Positions 9,355 through 17,584 of a stretch of 63,260 bases of DNA are shown piece by piece (positions within the stretch are counted from its first letter, which is position 1; each line of letters begins with the position of its first letter). The notes below the pieces were generated by a model. The model did no database searches. It was not told where the DNA came from and saw only the letters and a list, made by a program, of their open reading frames with translations. Location of the stretch: positions 1 through 63,260 of the forward strand of contig NZ_BDDS01000022.1 in assembly GCF_001653135.1 (NCBI RefSeq). The letters are read 5' to 3'. This DNA comes from Pseudoalteromonas neustonica (lineage in GTDB: Bacteria > Pseudomonadota > Gammaproteobacteria > Enterobacterales > Alteromonadaceae). The position numbers were made by a program, and so were the translations under genes.

Positions 9355-9382
9355 ATTATACTTAATCCTGCCAGTTTTGCAA
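9355..9382 (-). promoter_or_regulatory. atp operon promoter with overlapping inverted repeat
   Basis: On the minus strand: -35 TTGCAA (9377-9382), 16-bp spacer, perfect -10 TATAAT (9355-9360), about 50 bp upstream of atpI. A 9-bp perfect inverted repeat, AAAACTGGC (9343-9351) and GCCAGTTTT (9370-9378), straddles the -10 box and touches the -35. This layout would suit a repressor operator; the regulator is unknown. Confidence 0.7.
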
Positions 9383-9418
9383 CTTGAGTCGGTGCTTTGT
9401 GGTGCAAAATCGCTATAA

Positions 9419-9436
9419 ATGTCTCGTTTTAGACAT
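9419..9436 (-). terminator. possible weak terminator after parB
   Basis: A short inverted repeat ATGTCT/AGACAT with a 6-base loop, followed by TTTAT on the minus strand, lies just beyond the parB stop codon. The stem is short and the T run poor, so this is tentative. Confidence 0.35.
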
Positions 9437-9444
9437 GATATTAA

Positions 9445-10371
9445 TTAATGCTGGGAATAGTCTTGGTTTATACGGTTTAAAATCCCGTCCAATTCATCTA
9501 AGTTAGTGTAGGAAATAACCAAATTTCCTTTACCTTTTTTGTTGTAATTAATTTCGACTTTCGCGCCTAAATTATCAGCCAATTGTTGCTCTAACTGCTT
9601 GACATCAGGATCTTTTTCTGCAGTCTCTTTTTTTGGTACAGGCTCTAGAATCGACCGTACTAACTTTTCAGTTTCTCGTACGGTTAATGCCTTTGCGACA
9701 GCAAGACGTGCAGCATCTGATTGCGCCTCGCCTTCAAGAGCTAATAAACAACGTGCATGGCCCATTTCAATATCGCCATGTTCTAACAAAATTTTAACAT
9801 CGTCATTTAAATTATTCAGACGCAATAAATTTGTTACAGTAGTGCGTGATTTACCCACCGCATCCGCGACTTGTTGATGTGTTAATTCAAATTCAGTTAA
9901 TAAACGATTTAACGCAACCGCTTCTTCCATCGCATTTAAATCTTCACGTTGTATATTTTCAATCAACGCAATCGCAACAGCAGCTTCATCAGCAACATTT
10001 TTTATGATACATGGAACAGTATCAAGCTTAGCTAGTTGAGCTGCTCGCCAACGACGTTCACCTGCGATAATTTCATAACTTTTTTCACCTATAGGGCGAA
10101 CAACAATTGGTTGAATAATGCCTTGTGAACGAATAGAACTGGCAAGTTCTTCAAGGGCTTCTTCAGACATGTCTTTACGTGGCTGATATTTACCCGATTG
10201 AAGAAATTCAATCGGTAACTTTTGTAGTTCACTTGTATTATCTAATTGCGTTTCTTCTACCTGCAAAATATGTGTGCTATCCGCTTGCACTTGCATTGCA
10301 CTAGGTGCTGGTTTTGATGAGCTTAATAATGCATCAAGCCCTCGGCCTAAACCGCGTTTTTTTGCAGACAT
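9445..10371 (-). CDS. parB: chromosome-partitioning protein ParB
   Basis: ParB is a CTP-dependent DNA clamp that loads at parS sites and, with ParA, segregates the origin region. The 308-residue protein begins with the typical AKKRGLGRGLDALL. It has the CTP-binding domain with QPRK, GIIQPIVVRP and the arginine patch GERRWRAAQL. The helix-turn-helix region is around LTHQQVADAVGKSRTTVTNLLRL, and a C-terminal dimerisation domain follows. It sits 18 bp after parA. Two parS sites matching its expected target lie in recF (27159-27174 and 27798-27813). Confidence 0.98.
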   Translation of the reverse strand: MSAKKRGLGRGLDALLSSSKPAPSAMQVQADSTHILQVEETQLDNTSELQKLPIEFLQSGKYQPRKDMSEEALEELASSIRSQGIIQPIVVRPIGEKSYEIIAGERRWRAAQLAKLDTVPCIIKNVADEAAVAIALIENIQREDLNAMEEAVALNRLLTEFELTHQQVADAVGKSRTTVTNLLRLNNLNDDVKILLEHGDIEMGHARCLLALEGEAQSDAARLAVAKALTVRETEKLVRSILEPVPKKETAEKDPDVKQLEQQLADNLGAKVEINYNKKGKGNLVISYTNLDELDGILNRINQDYSQH

Positions 10372-10389
10372 GTTATTTTTACCTCAAAT

Positions 10390-11175
10390 TTAGGCGACGA
10401 TTGGGGATGTTTTTTCTTTTCTGCGCAACATTTCACCAGCAAGTGCTAAATACGCTTTTGCGCCACTTGATGTCCGGTCATAGTACATTGCTGGCGCACC
10501 AAAACTAGGTGCCTCAGCTAGACGAACATTTCGGGGGATCACAGTGCGGTACACTTTATCACCAAAATGTTGCTTTAGTTGTTCTGATACATCATTAGCC
10601 AAACGATTACGCGGATCGTACATAGTACGTAAAATCCCTTCAATTTGTAATTTAGGGTTAACCAGTTTAGCGAGTTGGGTAATTGTGTCCATCAATGCAG
10701 TTAAGCCTTCAAGCGCATAATACTCACATTGCATAGGCACTAAAATTGAGTCTGCGGCCGCCATTGCATTAACAGTCAACATATTCAGTGATGGTGGACA
10801 ATCAATAAAAATAAATTCATATTGATCTGATATTTTTTCAAGCGCATTACGAAGTCGAACTTCGCGAGCAAAAAGCTCCATTAATTTAACTTCGGCGGCG
10901 GTAACATCACCATTGGCGGCAATTAAATGATATTCACCTGATGTTTCTTTAGTAACCACTTCTTCAATCGGTTTATCTTCGATTAAAAGATCATAAATTG
11001 TTGCTACATCGCTGTATTTATCTACACCGCTGCCCATTGTCGCATTGCCTTGCGGATCCAGATCAATAAGCAGCACTTTACGTTTTGTTGCTGCCATTGA
11101 TGCTGCGAGATTTACCGCTGTGGTGGTTTTACCCACACCACCTTTTTGGTTTGCTATTGCAATGACTTTTGCCAC
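10390..11175 (-). CDS. parA: chromosome-partitioning ATPase ParA (Soj-like)
   Basis: ParA is a deviant Walker ATPase that binds nucleoid DNA non-specifically and is driven off by ParB. The 261-residue protein has the deviant Walker A KGGVGKTTTAVNLAA (about 11-25), the DLDPQGNAT segment and the Walker B-like FIFIDCPPSLNMLT. The short N-terminus, without an added helix-turn-helix, fits a chromosomal (type Ia-like) ParA. It is followed by parB and preceded by rsmG 15 bp upstream, the standard origin-proximal order mnmG-rsmG-parA-parB. Confidence 0.98.
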   Translation of the reverse strand: MAKVIAIANQKGGVGKTTTAVNLAASMAATKRKVLLIDLDPQGNATMGSGVDKYSDVATIYDLLIEDKPIEEVVTKETSGEYHLIAANGDVTAAEVKLMELFAREVRLRNALEKISDQYEFIFIDCPPSLNMLTVNAMAAADSILVPMQCEYYALEGLTALMDTITQLAKLVNPKLQIEGILRTMYDPRNRLANDVSEQLKQHFGDKVYRTVIPRNVRLAEAPSFGAPAMYYDRTSSGAKAYLALAGEMLRRKEKTSPIVA

Positions 11176-11189
11176 AGTGTTTCTGATCC

Positions 11190-11810
11190 CTAGTCTTTAG
11201 ATAGAATAATTAAATGCCTTTGAGCATCTAACTTTGGTACTTCCAAGGCTATTTTTTCTTCGAACTTAATACCTTTAGGTAAAGATTCTAGCTCGTCACT
11301 TGGAAATACGCCTTTTAAGGCTATAAATTTACCTGAATGATCAATTAAGTGCGAACACCAGTCAACCATATCTTGTAAAGATGCAAAAGCTCGGCTTAAT
11401 ACACCATCTAATTTAACACTTGGTTGATAATCTTCAACTCTAGACTGCACAGGGGTCACATTATCAAGTCCAAGCTCATGCTTTACCTGCATTAAAAAAC
11501 GCACTCGCTTGCCTAAACTATCCAATAAAGTAAATTGAGTATTAGGTAATGCAATAGCCAATACGATACCCGGAAGGCCAGGACCCGTACCCACATCAAT
11601 ATAATGATGACCGGGTAGGTGAGGTGCAACAACTAAACTATCCATAATATGCTTAATCATCATATCCTCAGGTAAACGCACTGAGGTTAAATTATAAGCT
11701 TTGTTCCATTTATTGAGTAACTCAACATACTGAACCAATTGTTGCTGTTGTTTTTCGGTTAGCGCAATATCAGTTTGCGCTAACAAAGTAGTTAATTGTT
11801 GCTGTAACAC
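11190..11810 (-). CDS. rsmG: 16S rRNA (guanine527-N7)-methyltransferase
   Basis: RsmG methylates G527 of 16S rRNA using S-adenosylmethionine. The 206-residue protein has the conserved YNLTSVR(LPED)MMIKHIMDSL region and the SAM-binding loop YIDVGTGPGLPGIVLAIALP. LLDSLGKRVRFL and SRAFASL follow. It lies between mnmG and parA with short gaps (about 15 bp each side), so the four genes probably form one transcript. Confidence 0.97.
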   Translation of the reverse strand: MLQQQLTTLLAQTDIALTEKQQQQLVQYVELLNKWNKAYNLTSVRLPEDMMIKHIMDSLVVAPHLPGHHYIDVGTGPGLPGIVLAIALPNTQFTLLDSLGKRVRFLMQVKHELGLDNVTPVQSRVEDYQPSVKLDGVLSRAFASLQDMVDWCSHLIDHSGKFIALKGVFPSDELESLPKGIKFEEKIALEVPKLDAQRHLIILSKD

Positions 11811-11825
11811 AGTATTCCTTAATAG

Positions 11826-13715
11826 CTACGCAATTTTACGTAGTAGGCCTTGCTTCTTCAGATAAACTAATAATAGCGAAATCGCTGCTGGCGTGATACC
11901 TGAAATACGCGATGCTTGACCGATTGTATCTGGACGCGCCTCGGTTAATTTAGCAACCACTTCATTTGATAAACCCGAAACTGTCGAGTAATCATAATCT
12001 TTAGGCAAAATAGTTAACTCATGACGAAGTTGCTTATTGATCTCATCTTGTTGACGAGCAATATACCCTGCGTACTTAGTATGGATCTCAACTTGCTCTA
12101 ATGCAGTTGCGTGATCAAATTCAGATCCCAACCCTTCGATCGCCATTAGATCGTTATAGCGGATCTCAGGTCGGCGTAACAATTCTTCTAAACTTGCTTC
12201 TCGAGTTAATGGTGTTTTTAGTAACCCATTAACTTGATCAATAGCTACGTGATCTTTATGGATCCACGTTTCTTTGATCCGTTGAGATTCTTTTGCAATG
12301 ATATCCATTTTTTCATTAAATGCTTGCCAACGATCATCGTTAACTAAACCAAGTTCACGACCTTTTGCAGTTAAGCGAATATCCGCATTATCTTCACGTA
12401 ATAATAAACGGTATTCAGCACGACTCGTAAACATACGGTACGGCTCTTTAGTACCTAACGTGGTTAAATCGTCGATTAATACACCTACATAGGCTTCATC
12501 ACGGCGCGGTGTCCAAGGTTCTTTTCCTTGTACTTGTAATGCAGCATTCATACCTGCAATTAAGCCTTGAGCGCCAGCTTCTTCATAACCTGTTGTACCA
12601 TTGATTTGTCCAGCAAAGAACAAACCATCAATAAATTTAGTTTCTAATGATTTCTTTAAATCACGTGGATCAAAGTAATCATATTCTATAGCGTAGCCAG
12701 GACGACAAATATGGGCATTTTCAAAACCAGTGATTGATTGCACAATTTCTAACTGCACATCAAAAGGTAGACTTGTTGAAATACCATTAGGGTAAAGCTC
12801 ATAAGAGGTTAGGCCTTCAGGTTCTACAAATATTTGGTGCTTGTCTTTGTCAGCAAAACGTACAATTTTATCTTCAATAGAAGGGCAATAACGTGGGCCT
12901 ATCCCTTCAATAACACCAGAGTACATTGGAGAGCGGTGTAGGTTATTACGGATCACTTCATGGGTTTTTTCATTTGTATATGTAATATAACACGCTATTT
13001 GTTGTGGATGATCTGACTCATTACCCATAAATGAAAATACAGGCGTAGCAGTATCTCCCGGCTGCGCTTCCATTTTACTAAAATCAACAGTCCGGGCATC
13101 AATACGTGGAGGTGTACCTGTTTTTAAACGATCAACACGAAATGGTAATTCACGTAAACGATTTGCTAATGCAATAGAAGGTGGATCACCAGCACGGCCA
13201 CCTTTAAAGTTTTCTAAGCCAATATGGATTTGGCCACCCAAAAAAGTACCAACGGTTAATACAACTGAAGGTGCACTGAAGCGTAAACCCATTTGGGTAA
13301 CAACACCGATTACTTGATTATTTTCAACCACAAGATCATCACATGATTGTTGGAAGATTTTTAAGTTATCTTGTTTTTGTAAAATGTCTTGAATTGCTGC
13401 TTTGTAAAGTGCGCGATCTGCTTGTGCACGAGTTGCACGAACTGCTGGGCCTTTTGAAGAATTTAGAGTACGAAACTGGATCCCGCCTTTATCGATGGCT
13501 TGTGCCATTGCACCACCTAGCGCGTCTATTTCTTTTACTAAGTGGCCTTTGCCAATACCGCCAATTGCTGGGTTGCATGACATTTGACCAAGGGTATCCA
13601 TGTTGTGAGTCAGCAGTAGGGTATTCATACCCATTCGAGCAGCAGCTAATGCGGCTTCAGTACCTGCATGGCCACCACCAACAACGATAACATCAAAACT
13701 TTCGTGAAAAATCAT
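11826..13715 (-). CDS. mnmG: tRNA uridine-5-carboxymethylaminomethyl modification enzyme, FAD subunit
   Basis: MnmG works with MnmE to build the cmnm5 group on wobble uridine 34 of several tRNAs, using FAD. The 629-residue protein has normal length. The N-terminal dinucleotide-binding loop is VIVVGGGHAGTEAALAAARMG, followed by SCNPAIGGIGKGHLVKEIDALGG. The family signatures GPRYCPSIEDKIVRFADK and GLFFAGQINGTTGYEEAGAQG are present. Its 5' end borders oriC, the usual gammaproteobacterial arrangement. Its partner mnmE lies 2.3 kb away on the other side of oriC and mioC. Confidence 0.98.
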   Translation of the reverse strand: MIFHESFDVIVVGGGHAGTEAALAAARMGMNTLLLTHNMDTLGQMSCNPAIGGIGKGHLVKEIDALGGAMAQAIDKGGIQFRTLNSSKGPAVRATRAQADRALYKAAIQDILQKQDNLKIFQQSCDDLVVENNQVIGVVTQMGLRFSAPSVVLTVGTFLGGQIHIGLENFKGGRAGDPPSIALANRLRELPFRVDRLKTGTPPRIDARTVDFSKMEAQPGDTATPVFSFMGNESDHPQQIACYITYTNEKTHEVIRNNLHRSPMYSGVIEGIGPRYCPSIEDKIVRFADKDKHQIFVEPEGLTSYELYPNGISTSLPFDVQLEIVQSITGFENAHICRPGYAIEYDYFDPRDLKKSLETKFIDGLFFAGQINGTTGYEEAGAQGLIAGMNAALQVQGKEPWTPRRDEAYVGVLIDDLTTLGTKEPYRMFTSRAEYRLLLREDNADIRLTAKGRELGLVNDDRWQAFNEKMDIIAKESQRIKETWIHKDHVAIDQVNGLLKTPLTREASLEELLRRPEIRYNDLMAIEGLGSEFDHATALEQVEIHTKYAGYIARQQDEINKQLRHELTILPKDYDYSTVSGLSNEVVAKLTEARPDTIGQASRISGITPAAISLLLVYLKKQGLLRKIA

Positions 13716-13779
13716 TTAGGGATCCTACTTAAATCAACCAGCAAACTTCCAAGGGGAGCGTATTCTACCTATAAATTTA

Positions 13780-14142
13780 CAGAAGATAAATGATTAAACT
13801 GTGCTCAAGATCTAAGTAAGTGATCTCTAATAATATAAAGGATCTTTTAAAGAGATCTTTTATTACTATTACTACTACTGATCGCTATTTCTGTTGATAA
13901 GGTCTAGTTTATAATTAAAAACATAAAGTTAGATCGGATCTAAAGGTGTTTATATGATCGGATCAAGCTCCGTATAAGCTCTGATCAAAAAGGCACTTTA
14001 TGCACAGGGGGTGATCGAATAGATCTTATCCCATGGATAACATACCTTTAAAACGCAGTTAGATCATAGCTTATCCACAATCCGATCTAAATTCTCAGTA
14101 AATTGTGGGTAACTTTATATTTATGATCATTATTAAGATCGG
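13780..14142. other. chromosomal replication origin oriC
   Basis: The mnmG-mioC interval, the oriC location in E. coli and Vibrio, holds 16 GATC Dam sites between 13809 and 14140, where about one or two are expected by chance. There is a perfect DnaA box TTATCCACA (14071-14079), a consensus box TTATGCACA (13998-14006), and weaker boxes on the minus strand (TTATCAACA, 13902-13910; TTACCCACA, 14104-14112). Two 13-mer-like repeats starting GATCTTTTA lie at 13841 and 13854. A CTA/TTA triplet tract at 13861-13880 resembles a DnaA-trio. The outer boundaries are approximate. Confidence 0.93.
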
Positions 14143-14595
14143 CTATTTAGCAATACCGCATTTATCGATCCAGCTTGGTAACCAAGTCAAAGCAGTATCT
14201 TCTGGTAATTCTTCATCAAGGATATTGAGCTCTAGGCGTTCTGCAACACAGTTAGCACCTTTACTGAGTAAAAGCTGCTCTAAATTACGTCCCGCAAGGT
14301 TGTAAGTGTCATAACTTGTATCGCCTAAACCAATAACACTAAACTTTAAGCCTTTTAAATCAGCTGCTTGATTTACATTATCAATGAAAGCTAGCAGGTT
14401 TTCAGGGTAGTCACCTGCGCCATAAGTTGAAGTGCAAAGTAACCAGATCGTGTTTTCTTTATTTATACTAGAAAAGTTAGGTTGATCATGAACTTCAGTA
14501 TCGATCCCTTGGCTTATTAATTGCTCTGCAAGTTGTTCGCCCACGTACTCTGCAGATCCCATCTGACTGCCAATAATGATATTAACTGAATCCAT
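14143..14595 (-). CDS. mioC: flavodoxin-like protein MioC
   Basis: MioC is a small FMN-binding flavodoxin-fold protein; its E. coli relative supports biotin synthase activity in vitro. The 150-residue product has the FMN phosphate-binding region IIIGSQMGSAEYVGEQLAEQL (about residues 6-26), the LCTSTYGAGDYPEN loop and the LGDTSYDTYNLAG segment. Transcription runs leftward into oriC, as in E. coli, where mioC transcription was once thought to influence initiation. Confidence 0.95.
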   Translation of the reverse strand: MDSVNIIIGSQMGSAEYVGEQLAEQLISQGIDTEVHDQPNFSSINKENTIWLLCTSTYGAGDYPENLLAFIDNVNQAADLKGLKFSVIGLGDTSYDTYNLAGRNLEQLLLSKGANCVAERLELNILDEELPEDTALTWLPSWIDKCGIAK

Positions 14596-15880
14596 AACTT
14601 TTGATGATCGCCTACTTATTAAGATACCGTTTATGATAACTGAGTTTACTCATCAGTAAAGTACAGAATGGATCTTTGTATAAGTATTTTTGCTACTTTT
14701 TTATTCCAATATCATTTTATTAACTTAAGTTTTTGTTTTTAATGAATATAATAACTTATTCCAAATTGTAATCATCTGATCAAGTTGTTGATAAATAGTG
14801 GGAAAGCTATGGTTGAATGCATAGGTTAATTCATCGTTTGTAGCTAAGTTATTGATCATAAAATTTTATACAGTGTGTTCTGCGATTATAAAAATGATTT
14901 AACACCGGAGATCTGATTGTGGATAGATCTTCTGTTGATAACGATCGTTTAGGGTTAATAAATATTTATAATTTTTCGATCTTTATCGGTTAGGTAGATT
15001 TATTTTTATAAAAAGCAGTAAAAAAGGGTTGGAAATTAGATGATCCTGCAAATTTTTTCCAAGGGATCGTTATATTTCTAGCGATTAATTTGGAGAAATG
15101 TCCAAAAAAATCGTAATTGTGGATAACTTATAAATTTAAAATCTAAATTTTGAATAATTGAGAAGTGATATTGATGACAGTTTTTGAATATTTGCCTATT
15201 ACTACAGTAAATCTTCACGGGTAACCGTTAGGTTTATGAGTGAGGGAAGGGGATTTTTAAATCGATTACTGTGGTTAAGTAGGATTTAATAGATAAAAGT
15301 AGGCTTAATTAAAGTGCTTTTTTTGACATAAATTTGTGATCAATACCTGTTTTATTGATAAGGAATAGTTATTTTTCCAAGCCAGCCACCAGCATTTATT
15401 GATTAATATAAGGAGGTTTTAACAATACTAAAGGGCTTTTGTCATTACGCAATGATCATATGCTGAGCTAAATATATAGATTACAGTGACTGCAATGTTT
15501 AATTTATGGCTTGCCTGCATCAATCCATTGGTCTATTAGCACATCACCAAAAGGCTATTACAGAATGCCATGCTCGAGAAATGATTGACTCTAATAAAGG
15601 AGGTAGAGCAATTGCCGAGAGCAACTACATGTCAAAGTTTCTGCCTGTTATCACTGCATTTATCTTTCGCTATAAATGGTCATTAACTTAACACGATTGG
15701 TATAGTGACGTGATATTGATTTTTTACCGCATTAATAGGAAAGTTAATTGGTTTATAGACGAAGAAAAGTAACATTGTTTGGTATTGTATTATCCGCGAA
15801 CCTCAGCTGAAATAAGTAATAAAATGGCGTTGGTTAGTATAATAGTGATGCCTAAATCGCTTTTAATTCCAACGACGCTC

Positions 15881-15904
15881 GCATCTTGAGGTGGCTTGGG
15901 TATA
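15881..15904. repeat. solo end of the 180-bp intergenic repeat
   Basis: This 24-bp sequence differs from the right terminal inverted repeat of the element at 47055-47234 at only two positions. The adjoining CGACGCTC (15873-15880) is shared too. No matching left end was found nearby, so it is either a decayed copy or a solo end. Confidence 0.65.
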
Positions 15905-15927
15905 TGACTGATGGAATCAAAAACTGA

Positions 15928-15963
15928 ACGTAAATAGAGTGAAAATACACTCCATTTACGTTT
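15928..15963 (-). terminator. terminator-like hairpin after mnmE
   Basis: A 15-bp stem with one mismatch (AACGTAAATAGAGTG against CACTCCATTTACGTT) and a short A-rich loop lies about 10 bp beyond the mnmE stop. On the minus strand it is followed by CAGTTTTTG. Confidence 0.75.
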
Positions 15964-15972
15964 ATTAGGCTT

Positions 15973-17337
15973 TTACTTACCGATACAAAATGAGCTAAAT
16001 ATCTTTCCAAGTAAGTCGTCAGAGGTAAACTCTCCGGTGATCTCGTTTAAATAATTTTGTGTTAAACGTAGTTCTTCAGCGAGTATTTCTCCGGCTATGT
16101 GCATTTCTAATTGATCTTTACCTACGTGCAAATGATGTGCCGCGCTTTCTAAAGCATCTAAATGACGACGGCGTGCCATAAAACCACCTTCTGTTGCGCC
16201 TTGAAAGCCTATACATGCCTTTAAGTGAGTACGAACTAACTCTATACCATCAGCATTTTTAGCGCTTAAGCTGATCACTGGATATTGTTGTTCTTCTGCC
16301 ATACCAACCGTATCGCCAGATAAATCGGCTTTATTTCTGATCACTGTAACGCCCATGCCCTCAGGAAGCTTAGCCATAAATTCAGGCCAAATAGTATGCG
16401 GGTCGGTGTCTTTCGTATCAGTGCCATCAAGCATAAACAACACGCGATCGGCTTGTTTTATTTCATCCCATGCGCGCTCAATACCTATTTGCTCAACTTT
16501 ATCAGGGCTTTCGCGCAGGCCTGCTGTATCAATAATATGCAGCGGCATGCCATCAATATGGATATGTTCACGTAGTACATCACGGGTGGTGCCTGCTATC
16601 TCAGTTACGATGGCGGCTTCACGTCCAGCAAGGGCATTGAGCAAGCTAGATTTCCCCGCATTAGGGCGACCAGCAATAACGACACGCATACCTTCTCGCA
16701 TGATACTGCCCTGCTTGGCTTGATTAGTGACGTTATTTAACTGTTCAATAATGCCGTTTAAATCACCAGAGACTTTACCATCAGATAAAAAATCGATTTC
16801 TTCATCTGGAAAGTCAATGGCAGCTTCTACGTACATACGCAAATGAATGACTTTTTCTACCAAAGTGTCGATACGCTTAGAAAACTCACCTTGTAGCGAG
16901 TGCAGGGCGCTTTTAGCGGCTTGTTCGCTGGTGGCATTGATTAAGTCGGCGATGGCTTCTGCTTGAGTTAAATCCATTTTATCGTTCATAAATGCACGTT
17001 CAGAAAACTCACCAGGCTTGGCTAATCGCACACCTTCTATTTGGCTTATCTCTTTTAGTAGCATATCAAGCACTACAGGGCCGCCGTGGCCTTGTAGTTC
17101 AAGTACGTCTTCGCCTGTGAATGAGTTAGGGCCCGCAAAGTAAATTGCAATTCCCTGATCAAGTTGTTCGCCAGCAAGGTTTTTAAAGGGTACATAATCG
17201 GCATAACGTACTTTAGGACAACGACCAATGATTTTTTCAGCAACGGTTTTTACTAAACTGCCAGAAACGCGAATAATACCTACGCCACCTCTTCCGGGAG
17301 CGGTCGCCTGTGCTGCAATAGTGTCTTGATTGATCAT
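15973..17337 (-). CDS. mnmE: tRNA modification GTPase
   Basis: MnmE (TrmE) is the GTPase partner of MnmG in wobble-uridine modification; GTP hydrolysis rearranges its G domains. The 454-residue protein has an N-terminal formyl-THF-binding domain (RGGVGIIRVSG). A G domain is inserted from about residue 215, with G1 GRPNAGKSS, G3 DTAGLRES, G4 NKAD and G5 SLSAKN. It ends with the invariant CIGK. In most gammaproteobacteria yidC is the adjacent gene; here a TonB receptor and a PepSY gene have come between them. Confidence 0.98.
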   Translation of the reverse strand: MINQDTIAAQATAPGRGGVGIIRVSGSLVKTVAEKIIGRCPKVRYADYVPFKNLAGEQLDQGIAIYFAGPNSFTGEDVLELQGHGGPVVLDMLLKEISQIEGVRLAKPGEFSERAFMNDKMDLTQAEAIADLINATSEQAAKSALHSLQGEFSKRIDTLVEKVIHLRMYVEAAIDFPDEEIDFLSDGKVSGDLNGIIEQLNNVTNQAKQGSIMREGMRVVIAGRPNAGKSSLLNALAGREAAIVTEIAGTTRDVLREHIHIDGMPLHIIDTAGLRESPDKVEQIGIERAWDEIKQADRVLFMLDGTDTKDTDPHTIWPEFMAKLPEGMGVTVIRNKADLSGDTVGMAEEQQYPVISLSAKNADGIELVRTHLKACIGFQGATEGGFMARRRHLDALESAAHHLHVGKDQLEMHIAGEILAEELRLTQNYLNEITGEFTSDDLLGKIFSSFCIGK

Positions 17338-17524
17338 GCTAATAATTTGCCAATTTTATGAATAACGATATGTGCGTATTGTAACCTATGGCTTTATAGC
17401 ATGCGAATAGCAGGGCAATAAAAAGCCAATTAAAGAATCGGTTAAAACTTCTTGGTGGTAGAAACTTAAACGCTGTGTAAGGTTTATATTTATTTAAATT
17501 TAAGACATAGCAACCTCATTGCAA

Positions 17525-17547
17525 ATGATAATCGCATTTATTATCAT
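17525..17547 (+). promoter_or_regulatory. candidate Fur box upstream of the TonB-dependent receptor
   Basis: The inverted repeat ATGATAAT (17525-17532), 7 bp, ATTATCAT (17540-17547) matches the repeating units of the Fur operator (GATAATGATAATCATTATC). A further half-site, AATTATCATT, follows at about 17553-17562. It lies 40-60 bp upstream of the receptor start, so iron repression is likely. Confidence 0.75.
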
Positions 17548-17584
17548 GTATTAATTATCATTTCATCATTATTATTATTATTTT

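Larger units (their letters stand above)
14596..15972. other. long AT-rich intergenic region between mioC and mnmE
   Basis: This 1.4-kb stretch has no convincing gene. From 14606 to 15068 it carries ten GATC sites, well above chance. It also has minus-strand DnaA boxes: perfect TTATCCACA at 15118-15126, CTATCCACA at 14918-14926, and the variant TTATCAACA at 14786-14794 and 14933-14941. The right part holds a single end of the intergenic repeat also found at 47055-47234, and the mnmE terminator. A 61-codon plus-strand frame at 15506-15691 has no ribosome-binding site and is not believed. Confidence 0.6.

Noticed and set aside
13802..14140. Abundant GATC motifs read as a restriction-modification or transposon signature
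   Set aside because: Their density together with DnaA boxes and the mnmG-mioC position is fully explained by oriC.
15506..15691. 61-codon plus-strand frame between mioC and mnmE
   Set aside because: No ribosome-binding site, no recognisable domain, and it lies alone in an AT-rich region full of stop codons.
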